A stretch of 64,000 bases of DNA from Apricaphanius iberus. Lineage: Eukaryota > Chordata > Actinopteri > Cyprinodontiformes > Aphaniidae. Position numbers and translations under genes: made by a program. The notes under the pieces were generated by a model, which made no database searches, had not been told where the DNA came from, and saw only the letters and a list, made by a program, of their open reading frames with translations. The stretch is from NCBI GenBank assembly GCA_028564705.1, contig JAPXFQ010001681.1, positions 248,001 to 312,000 on the forward strand, in the 5' to 3' direction. Below are positions 46,385 through 58,300 of this stretch, piece after piece (position 1 is the stretch's first letter; each line of letters starts with the position of its first letter).

Positions 46385-49300
46385 GTCTGTATGACATACC
46401 TTGGAAAGGGAGTCTTCGTTGGCTAGCATGAATCAGGGAGCAGTGAGGAAGAGGAGTCAGAAGCACAGACAGCAGCGTTAGTGAACGACACCAGCTCCAT
46501 GCAGGCAACAGACAGGCCAACACACCTGCTCAGGTAAACACCTCCCCACCAACCCCACACCCAGTTTGTCTTTAACTTCCTTGGAAACGCTCTGGGATCA
46601 GCTGGATGTTTTCGGACGAAGAATACAAAGATAACATACAGAGCTGTGGACAAGTTTTTGACCCCTTAAGCCTAGTTTATACTGCACGTTTGCACCCAGA
46701 CAGACATTTTTCATTTATAATTCTTTGTTGATTTTTATGTGTTGCAAAGCAATGTCTGACCTAAAAAGCAGGGGGTGCTAACTTCTCTTCTTAATTTCTC
46801 TCAGTTCAGGTTAAAGTTCATGATTAAACAATATAGAGAAATTAGACAATCAACTTTTCACAGGCTGACGTCACTTCTGACCAAAAACAACACAAAGGCA
46901 AAACAACCAAAACGCCTCTGCAGTTTCATCCCACATAAAGCGAACAGCATTTAGAATAAAACACAAAGTAGCAATGATTTAATCCTGTTTTGTTCTTAAA
47001 GTGCAACTCACCCTAAAATTAACTTTTTTTGATGATACACTTCATAAATGAGTGTCTAATAGTGCTGTGTACATGTCTGGTTATTATTTTTGGTATTTAA
47101 GTTCATTTTAGTAAACATATTCATTTTGTACCAAACCCGCTTTTGGAGTGCCCTCTTCTGGTTAAAACTTTCCACTGCACTGCACTTGAATTTGAATCAG
47201 GTTTTTCTATCCGCTCAGCCTGGGTTGCTGATGTCGGCTTGGATTTCTGACGACATTGTCCAGCTGCTGTGGAGTATAAAAGAAGCTCGGTCTCGGCCAC
47301 AACCCCGGAGCGAGTTGGCAACTCATGAGCAATAAGCTCAATGATACGGCTCAGGGCAGCTCGCTTCCTCCACAGAGCCTTCCTCTCTTTAGTCTATTCC
47401 AGGGGCGGCTGGTCCATGATGGGCGATAGTGCATCGCCCTCGTTGACTCACACGGAAAAAAAAGAGGAGAAAAAGAGTCTAATATTGCCGGTCCAAGTCT
47501 GTATATTGTTGTCCAATCAACAGCCCGATTATCACTTTCCAACCTAAAAACCCGCCCCTTTGGGGCGATCTCAGTCAGATTGAAAATCGCCCCCAGGCAC
47601 TCTCATAGAGTTACATTGTGAGGTTCTTTTTTTCAAAGTTTGGACCTTCAATGCATTTCAATGGGCACGGGAGTGCTTGCCCCAACGTGATTTCGTAATA
47701 CGCTATGATGTGTGCTCGGAGACGTACAGCCGTAGACTTGTCTATGCGTATAGCAGGCACACGGGTAGCGACAAACCACGGGAGTTGGAGACAAACGAAA
47801 AGAGACACAAAATGCAGAAATAAAAAAAAATAATTTTGTTATATCACTCAGAACAATACCTTTTGAGAGAAAAAGATAGCAGGAGAAGCTTGAGCTAAAA
47901 TAGCTTGGACCTGATTATCATCTAAATATAAATACCAATAAGCATTAAAACGATAATAAAAAGCGCTGTATTAATGTGGAATTATGCATGTTGGGTCACT
48001 GTATAGCTTGAGTACATTTCATAGTAACGTACCACTGCTTTAAAAATGTGCATTATTCAGTTTAAGTTATGTTTTCGGACTTAAATTACTGCTAATAGTT
48101 AGCAGTAGCTAATAGCACATAGCGGAAGTAGCTGTGTAGACGCCCAACATCACAATAAGAGCATGAACGCTCCTATTGTTCAGATTGAGAGTTTGTTTGG
48201 TGAGTGTTTACATTTTGGAAAAAGGGGAATTGTGACATTTTATTACTAAGTCTATATTACATTTGCTTTATCTAATATTTAACACAACTGCTGATATCCA
48301 CATATTAAGTTTATATATATATATAGTTTATTTCTACCTTACTTTACATTTGTTCTTATTTTTCATTTGAAATCACACATCATCTCCCTCCTCACATTTA
48401 TATCACCCAAACCTGTATGAGCAGCTGTGTGGAAATAATAAAGAACAGCAGAAATATAACAGCTTTTTCTCCACCATATCTTCTCATACTCTGAATGACT
48501 TTAAGTGGAGCTCTGGCAGGTTCTCCCAGTATGAACAGAGTGATCCCAGTCTGAACCAGAACCTCTATAGACAGCTCAGTGTTTCCTCCTCTACAGTAGC
48601 AGTCTGTTCTAGCAAAACTGTTGAAGCCTCTGACTGAAATCATTCTGTTGTCGTAGGATAGTCATATTAAGAGGAAGATCAGGGTTGTCCAACATTAATA
48701 AGAAACAGTCAGATATTCACACAGAAAATGTTAGCCAGTTAATTTGCCTTAGCAACTGGCTAAAAGATAAAACAATCTATTAATCGCTCCTTTTATTTAA
48801 TGAAAAAGAACTATGGCAATTGGATTTGTCCCTTTACACCGCAAATAGTTGTTTTTTAGTCATATTTGGAATGTTAGTTAGTCAGGATTAATTCACAGCT
48901 ACCCTGTAATTAATTAGGTAAAAAAAAGCATAGTTTGGCAGCTAACATTTAACCATCATAGTCATAGCCCACCCTGGAAAAAAATTACACCAGCCACCAC
49001 TGGTCTATTCTCACTGAAGGAGGTGGAGAGAAATATTCAACCTCATAATTGACCCCCTCTGAGACAATGGAGCTAACAACGCTATTGCTTTGCATTTTTC
49101 TGTTTGCTTCTCACTGCAGAAGCTGCAGGCAATCATGTTAGTTCACAGCGCAGACCACGCCCAGCCCTCCCCCTACCATTTCCACAAGACAATGCCTCAT
49201 TTTGAGGCATTTTCATTTACAAAATGTGGGCGGATTTTGACTCTGGTAGGGGGTGAGTCAGTCTTTAAAGGAACTAAAGAGAAACCAAAACTCAGAGTTG

Positions 49301-52300
49301 ATAATTTAACTTTTTTTTTTCAATTGAATTATTCAGTTGTTGAGAAAAATTATTAAACCTGATAAAAACAAGCTTCTTCAGTGAAAGACTGCCGAATGTT
49401 TCCATTAAAACCCTTCAGGAAATCTGGAGAAAACCATAAAGCAAGCCTAAGGCCAGGAATACACTTGCTCTTTAACCTTTAATGTTGCACTGACACAAGC
49501 ATAAGGCTGCCTTTTTGGGGACATATTTGCTTGCATACTCCACGTACTAGTGGAGAGTTCCACTAGGGGGCAGAGTACATTAACTCACACCGGATAGAGT
49601 GCAACATTTGTAGGGTAAAAGCACAACAAACCATTAAGAGAAGATAATCAGCTTATTAATTTTCATATTGTGACAGAAAAAGACGGCAGCAGTGTCGTAG
49701 TTGGTATGTAAGACTATATTTACTGCCATACTTGCTTGTTTTCATTCTGCTTTTGCTGCCGTTGACTCATTGTACGCACAGCCGGTCAAATAGCGCTCTA
49801 CAATCCCCCCTAGTGGTAACTTGCATAATGCAGCGTACGGACGTGACGCATTAATGTCAGAGGACATGCAACAGCGTTTGAAACAAACACAAGCAACGCG
49901 GAGTAGCAATGATAAACATGCGTACATACGTACGTAATTAAAGGTAATTATATTCCTGGCCTAGAATCGCAGTCACAATCTCCAGTTAAATCATAAGACC
50001 CTGGGTCAGGAAGCTTAATTCATCAACTGGAGATTGAACCACATGGCTTGGAATTTTTTTTCCAGATTTGAGATTTGAGGAAATTCTCTGGCAAGTTGAT
50101 CTCTAGTTAGATTTGACTGACCCATCTCTGACCCTTCCCTGATTGGTAAATGAATGGCGTCACATCCAGGCTGGAAGTTCAAAGACAAACAGATAGTGAA
50201 GTTGGTGAAACCAGGACGCGGTCATCAGTCTGACCGTTGCCTAACCTCCCCATAAAGCAGATCAGAAGCTTTAAAGGTTCTGGAGGCAGAAATGGGACCT
50301 GAGATTCATTTAAAAAGGTGTGTTAGCGTCTGGCTTTGAGTTAAAATTCTTCTCTGTGTTAGGTTTAAATGTTTCCCGTTAAACCTGTGCAGTCAGATCA
50401 GCAAGATGTTACACCAGCGGCAGCTTGTTAGTCATGTTACAGCTAACACAGATTAGCATGAACCTCAGTAACTGACAACTTGTTCCTTCTTATTGTTTAA
50501 AATTAGATCAGAAATTAGTAATTCCTTTGGATCCCAGGCTGCATTTCTGTTAAACTGGATTTATGAATGTTTATCAAAGGGCTCCAGAAATCAGTCTGAA
50601 CCCACCACAGCGAGTCGTTCAAGCACGAACTAACGGAGAACTAACGGGAGAAGACGCGAGGGAAGTGAATACCTTTTATGGAAAGACGTTTTGGATTTAA
50701 TTTGTGTGCTTTCCAGCTCCACCTGGCACTGGTTTAATTCAAGGGTCTGCAACCTTTAGAATCCCCATAGCCATTTTTGCTCTCAGTCCTCCTACATGAA
50801 ACTTGTTAAGAGCTGTAAAAAAGAATGTGTTCTTTTAATTCAAAAACCATGATTATATTTCTACTTTTAGTTTTTAAAATAAAGAGAAACATACCAGTTT
50901 TGCAGAAAAAGGATGGATATATTGTTTTGGATTGGAAAAGCATTAATATCATTCCAATGAGGCCAGTTGGTCAGACTAAAAGTAAGTTTAAAATAACCCT
51001 TAAGCAGGTTATGAAAACGCTTTTCATTAAGTCTACTTTTCTGTGCTTACTTTTTGATGGGCTGATGTAATATTCTAATCTTAAATGTCATGTAGGGCTG
51101 CAGCGATTCGTCGAGTAACTCGATTCCATAAATTCCTATGACACGCAGAATACGCGCAGAGATCTGATGGTTCCACATGGACCGTTGTTTTGGACGCACC
51201 TATGCGAAGCACAACAGTAGCGCGTGATACAATTTGAATTTAGTTGGAGCGATGGCGGAGAATAATGATGCCCATAAACTGCATAAAATGTGTAACGTTT
51301 GGGATCTTTACATTAAAAAAAAAAGAAGAGAACAAAGTAGTGTATATAGTGCAAAGTAGAGCTGGCATACCACAGCAGTACGAGCTCAATGATCAAGCAT
51401 CAGGAAACATCCACATGCTGTTTCACCAAGCGTTACTGAAATAAGGTAACATAACCTAAGCCTGTATACATTGATGTTCGCGAATTTTAAAACTGTATTT
51501 GTAGCGATGCCATGATGCTGTTTGATAAGATATGATGTTTAGCTTCAATGATTTTAAGTAGTAAACTTATTCACGTTCAACTGCAAGAGAGCCCTGTCCA
51601 CATGTAGCCGGCTATCTCACAACACGGAGATATTTTTCTACGGTTTGGCCCGTCATCCAAGCGTAAACGCAGATTTTTGGCACAAAAAACAAATCTTTAA
51701 AAAAAAAACTCCGAACAAAGTGGAGAACTGCGTTTTCTCTGTTTTCAGTATCTGAGTGTGGATGGATGAAAACAGTTTTAAGTGCCGTAACGTCACTATC
51801 TGCGACAAGAAATGCGCCAACATCACAGTTACAGCGTCAAAATCAACAGACTTAATGCTGCGCTGCGACCAAAGTAAGAAAAAAATACTTTCTCAGTCTA
51901 TCCTGACACAGAGACTCCTATAAGTGTTTAGAGTTATTAATAAGTGATTATTCCCAAATATTCAGTGGTGCTGAGCAGGGACGTATCCAGGAAGTTAATG
52001 AAGAGGAGCTAAAAGGGGCCCAGGGTGGGTCTGGGACTGTAGCACCAAAAATAAAAGAGAGATGTTCTTCTAGTGGGGACCCAGTCTGAGCTGGTCACAT
52101 TTTAGAGTTTTCAACTGTTAAAATTACATTTAAAGTCATTTTGTTTTGTTAAGGTTTATATAACAATGTCGTCTCAACCTCTGCGTGCTTTTGAAATAAT
52201 TTAAGTGATTGGCGAAGAAGAAAATCACAAAAACATTGCAACTTTTCACAAAAGCTTTTTCACAAAAAAGTAGATGGACTGTTTAGTTTATTAAATTACA

Positions 52301-55300
52301 TTACTGCTGTTGACTGTTATTTTGTCAATTAAATACATACTGTAAATTGGCTTAGCTTTGGAGCCAAATGCTGGTGTTGTAGTTCTCTGTTTGTTTGAGA
52401 CATAAAAGGCAAATGCTTGATCTTTTTACAGCAACAAAATTTTCTTTATACATGATTTATTTTGGCTGTTTAAAAATGTAAAAAAATTATCAGATTAATG
52501 AAATCGATAAAGTGCTAGTTTAATTGATTACAAAAACAATCGATAGCTGCAGCCCTAATGTCATGCTTTTATTAGTCTCAAGCAGAAAATTAGTAAAATG
52601 ACTAGAAAGGCTTGAAAACATCAGTCTGTGTGAAATAATCTCTATAATTTGTTTCACTTGGAGTTCCTCATATAAATGAACTTTTCAATATTTTTCTAAT
52701 TTATCATGATACACCGAATATATCCATAATATATACATTTACAACAAAAAACACTTGTCATTTTAGTGTATGATATTGTGGAAATTCAATTCAGGTATCC
52801 TATTCAAAAACTGAAAAACAGCTAAAACCTGCGGTTGTTGAGGACCCCTCGTTAAGTTAATCAATATTGCTTAAAGCTGCCATCCGGATTATTTGAGGGA
52901 GGGATTTCTTGTATCCAATGTACCACGGCCACTCCAAAACATCCCTTAAACTTTAATTGTGCAAGCATATCACATATTGGTATAACAGCAGGTAAAAGAG
53001 GACAGCAGCAGCCAGGGAACAAGTGATGCCCATCTACTTCTGGCGCATGGGTCCACTACTGTCCAAAATATGAATGCGAGTAAACCGAGTGATAAAAGTC
53101 ATTTTCTGATCCGGTCTGAAATGCGCCACAGATTAAACATATGGTGTCTGAGAATTTAAGACATTTTAAATCCGAGAAAGCGCTAATTATCAAACCCGCT
53201 ATAAATCTGACCAAGCTCAAGTGAGTATTTCAAGCTCTAGCTAACGTTAGCTGACATCCTATAGGCAACTTCTGATTTGTAGTTTGTTTTTTATTACAAA
53301 TCTTTACAAGCAAATTATTCACAAATCACACATTCAAAACCCCCTCATTTGTTATAATTTAAATTGAGGTATGTAAGGCAAAAAACGGACAGAAAAAGAA
53401 CTTATTACTCAATGGGTTTTTCTAACTTTGTTTCTTTTTGTGGGCCATAGACCGACTAGAAGGGGAAGAATATTAGGCTCTCTATTGCAAACTTTTTAGC
53501 AGAAGTTCGCTCCAACTGCTCCGTGACTGACAGTCACTTTCAATAGGATGACTTTAAATGGGAAGAGACGGAGTGGCCTGTGTGCGCAACCCCAACTTCA
53601 CAGGTTCAGATGATGCGTATTTACAATGATTGACCTCAGAAAAGGAAGAAACTCTAATTGTATTGGCGGTCAGTTTGACTTGCATAGGTTGTACGGAAGG
53701 AAGGCAGGATTTAGGAAGAATAAAAAATGTTCTAGAGCACCGGCAATTACACAAAATTATTCAAGTTTGATATATTAATATATTTGCAGGACAGCATTTT
53801 TAATAAAAACGTTCTGGCATTCAAACATACAGTACCAAAAAGTGTTAATAAAATGCTAGGTGTCATACAGTTGGTGACATGCACGAGTTCAAGCTGAAAG
53901 TTGTTTGATGAATTTGCTGATAGGTGGTTGAGGGTGCAGCCGGGTATTAATCTTCGATCGTTCCTGTTTTTGTGCAATTTCACAGGACTACTTTCTGATG
54001 GCAGCTCAATTAGACTTACTATCGCATTTTACGCCCGGATTCTTCGCGTTTTCGTCCTTTCACCGACTTTTCTCCTCTGAAATAGGACGGCTCAACGTAC
54101 AGCTTTAACCAAGTGTTGATCGTCGCCGGCTGCAGAGTTTAAAGCTGCGGACGGCTGAAATCACGACTTCGCTTAGGGTGGTTCGTGGAAGCGCTCTGAT
54201 AAACGAACAGAAAATTTGTCTGAACGTGACAGAAGCGACAGGAAGCAGTAGAGTAGCAGGAGGAAGTGTACAGAGTTGTATTAAAGTAGCAGCTCAGTCT
54301 GCTGTCTCCAGTTATTCACTACAAGCTTCTACTGAATCGGACAGACAATCTCTGTGTTGCATACAGACCTCTCTTCCTGGTCCCCTGGTGCAGAGGGCTG
54401 TTTAGGTAACTCACTGCGCTCTTTTTCCTCTGAAACCAAACAGAACAACTGAATCAATAATAGAGTGATTATTAAGATCAATATAAAAAGCATTGAGATG
54501 ATTAGATTCAGATTTTTTTCTTTTATGATTTCCAGGCAAAATCTTCTAAATTAAGTCTGCAGGTTAACCCAACCCAAACAAAGAATTTCCGAAGCTGCTA
54601 CTGATTCACCAAGTCATCCCAGGGTTTCTGATCCGTTCAAAACATCCTGGATAAAAAGGACCAATCAGAGTAAACCAGCGGCTGCACCGGATCGTACCTC
54701 CGGTTCGAACACAGCTCCGCTATACACTGGGTTGGCCGTCGTTCTCCTCTTCCTCTCCTGTCGTTTGCTCTGGATCTCTGCGAGGACAGAAATTTAGGAG
54801 TTTCAGAACGAAAGACATTTTGTTCACAGCAGCCAATCAGAGCACGGCTCACCTTCCAAGTGGTCATGTGTGACGAGGCCCAGAGACACCATGAAGGCCA
54901 GTTTCTGCGAGAGGAGGCACAGTTTAAAATCAGCAGCACATGGAGGCGTTTATCTAAGAAGTAGACATAACTGTCCGTATAAGTTTTGCCGTCAAGTTCT
55001 GCTGGTTTCACCTCTGGGTTCTCCTCCTTTTTAGGTCTGGGGGGTGGAGACAGTGGCGGGGTGGAGGAGGCCGGCAGGCTCACGGCGGCTTTTTGTTCTG
55101 CTACTTCCAGTTTAACAGTCTGCTGAGAGGAGGAGGAGGAGGAGGAGGGTGGCGACAGCAGATTAGGTTTTGGAGAGATGAGGAGCTGCAGGACGACAAT
55201 CAGGAGATAGTATCACCATCAACCCATGCAGTACTTAGGAAATACTCAGCTGAAATAACAGACAGTAATCAGTTAGCAGTCAGCTACCTCTGTAGTACCA

Positions 55301-58300
55301 AGTAGAATCCAGCTAGCACACAGACTTCATTTAGCAGGTACTCTGGCAGTATTCAGATTGTACTCGGTTAGACAGTAACCAGATAGTGCATAAATGGCTC
55401 CTACTATGAGTACTACACTTAAAAGGAACCAAATACTACTCACAAACTACCCATACAGAACCGACATCAATGTTAAGAACAACTCTTGAATAGATTGTAG
55501 TCTGATAAATGTTAAATTATATTCTGATAGTACCCAGGTAGTATTTTGATAGCACCCAGAGAAATACTCTGACAGCACCAAAAGTAATACTCTGATAGCA
55601 CACAAAGTAATACTCTGACAGCACCCAAAAAGTACTTTGATAGAACCCAGGTTGTACCCATAATCCCGTTATATAGTACTCTAATAGGATCCAGGGAGTT
55701 TTTGGATAGAATCAAGGTAGTACTCCGAGGTACAGAGTACTAAATACCAGGGGTGTGGGTACTAAGAAGTCCCCAAGTATACTCTTATTGTACCTTAGTA
55801 CTATTTAGCAAGTAGTAATATGACTGTGTCCTGGCAGTTTTTGGATAGTACCTAGGAAGTACTCTAATAGTATCTAGGTATTACTCTGATAGTACCCACA
55901 TTTCTTCTATTTAGTACTGATAGTACCTAAGTAGTATTCTGACAGGATCCAGGTAGTTTTTATAGCTAGTACTCTGATGGTACCCAAGTAATACTCTGAT
56001 CGTACACAAGAAATACACTGATAGTAACCAAGTTGTAGCCATATCACTGTTAAGTAGTAGCCTCTAGGTAGTACTCAGATATTACTTCTGTAGTATTGTT
56101 GTACCTTGGGTTCAGAGGCCAGGCTGCTGATTTGGATGGGCGGAGCTGAAGGAGGAGGAGCAGGGAGAGGGGAGGGGTTGGTCAGCGTCTGGGCGGGACT
56201 TGCGAGGCGTGTGGGCGTGGCAGTGACGGGCGTGGTGATGACGATGCCAGTCAGCGGGCTGCCGCCTGTCTTGCCGCAGGGCTGCCCGTTGACGATGCGG
56301 ACCTGGTGGATGGGAGCGGCGGAGGGCAGCGAGGTCGCCAGCTTGGTGGCCAACATTACGGGCCTCTGGAGCAGCTGGGGGGCCGCCATCATGGGCGGGG
56401 GAGGGGCCGGGGCGATGGGGACGTTGGTGGGCGTGGCCAGCCTCGGCCTGACCTGTTAACAACAAAGAACCCATCAGGAAACGGCGCATATAACGATCAG
56501 ACAGTGCTGGGTAACGGCTCGGAGATCTTCAGGCTGACTGATAAGGCGGCTCCTAAAAACATCCGGAAGGTTCCGGTATGCCGGCTCTCTCTGAGGTCGA
56601 CTTACTCTCAATTTATCAGGCTTTCTGTCAGAGATAAAGCCCCCCGTTTGTGCATCCTTTATGTCTTCAGCTGTGTATGTGTTATGTTACCATAGTAACA
56701 GGGATATTTGAGATTCAATGAGGACTCAACGCTGAAACCAGATCGTGTTCTGTCAGCGGACGAATATTGTGAAGCCCCCTGGTCCCTGCAGTAGTTTCTG
56801 GAGTCCAAGCTGTAGACACCAGGGGGCGTGGCGGCTCCGAGAGGCGTTACTCAGCTCAAACATCTGCCAACATTTCCGCTTCAACTTCCAGGGTTAAAAA
56901 AGACAGACAGCCAGGAACTGAAAATACCAAGAAGATGCAGGAGAACAAACCTTCACCACGATAAGGTCGTTACACACGCAAACAAACACACACACACACA
57001 CGTACACAAAGTCGGAGGGATGCACGACACCTCCACAACCACCACCTGTTCACGGGTCAGTCGGAAAACCAAAAGAAGCACAACACGAGGGAAAAGGGAA
57101 GAGGCGGCACAGAGAAGAAAACAATGTTTTTAGTGCCACGGAGCAAGGCAGGAGTGTTTGCTTTGCTGCCCTCTGCTGGGGAGTGACCACATCACCTCAG
57201 GTAGGGCCACACACATTGGTCTGAGAGGAGGAAGGGGTGAGGAGGCGGGGCTTCAGGGACGCACCTGTGGCTGAAAGGTGGGTCGAGGAGTCAGTCTAGG
57301 CGGGACAAACTGAGGAACTCTGATTGGCTGGGCGGACGTGGTGGTGTTGGTGGCCTGCAGCTGAGACAAAACCACAGCAAATTTTGGGTCTGTGGGTCTG
57401 TGGACCTGTCAACCCCACACCTGCGTGCCGGTCAAACCGAACGGCACGACAGTTTCTGCACGTCTGAGGTGCACCTTCTCCAAATCGAGTCCTAGTTTAG
57501 TTTGGACACATTTTAGTTACGGCAAGACAACAAACTTTGAGGCGTTTCATTGGAATTGGACAGACAAAAAGTAGCGCATGACTAAAGCCGATAAGCAAAT
57601 GATACACAGAAATCTCTAAATTGCCACTCGAGACAAGATTTGGTAAACCTTTCTCAGTGTACACGTCTAGTAGATTTAAAACCTCTGGACCCTTATTTTC
57701 CTTTGTTCTTCACTGCAAAAATTGCTCATGTTCCGTCAGGACACCCATTCTAAGAGCATGCCACAGATTCTCAGCTGGCTTTAACTCCGAACTTTGACTT
57801 GGCCATGCTACACTACAGTTCTGGTAGTGTGTTTAAGGCTGCTGGAAGGCAAAGTTCCTCCCTAGAGTCAATCATATCACCGCCTAGAAAATACTTTTCC
57901 TCACAAGATTCACATGTTTTTAATTGGCAGGAGAACAAAAGAATCCCCACCATATGACGCTACGGCCACAAAGGTTGACTGAATCTCAAGTCAGTAGAAG
58001 GAAGATCATCCAGTGTGAAGAAATGTGTGAAACCTGAATTCAATAGACACAGAGGGAGGCAGACTTTCCTGCAGCCTTTTTTAGAAGTCGATATGGCTGC
58101 CGTTCATTTCGCAAGAGCAACTCAAGGCATTTTTGTAGAAAATGCCTTGAGTTGCTCTTGATTTTCTGCCGTACATTAGCCTGAAAGTTCTTAAGCTCTT
58201 CGTAATGCTGCCTTGGAAGCTTTTTCGGTGTACTTACGACCATTTAACAAAAACTTTTGTAAAGTAGGTGTATGGCAGCAACTTCATGAACAACTCACAG

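Larger units (their letters stand above)
46423..54368 (-). other. phf21a intron, 7.9 kb, carrying three TIR elements
   Basis: Contains hAT elements at 47400-49002 and 51093-52557 and a smaller TIR element at 49451-49961, plus unassigned AT-rich sequence. No further exon matching PHF21A was found. Confidence 0.65.

Noticed and set aside
46089..46394. 101-codon plus-strand frame ending in poly-Lys
   Set aside because: Opposite strand of the phf21a AT-hook exon; the Lys run is simply the A30 tract.
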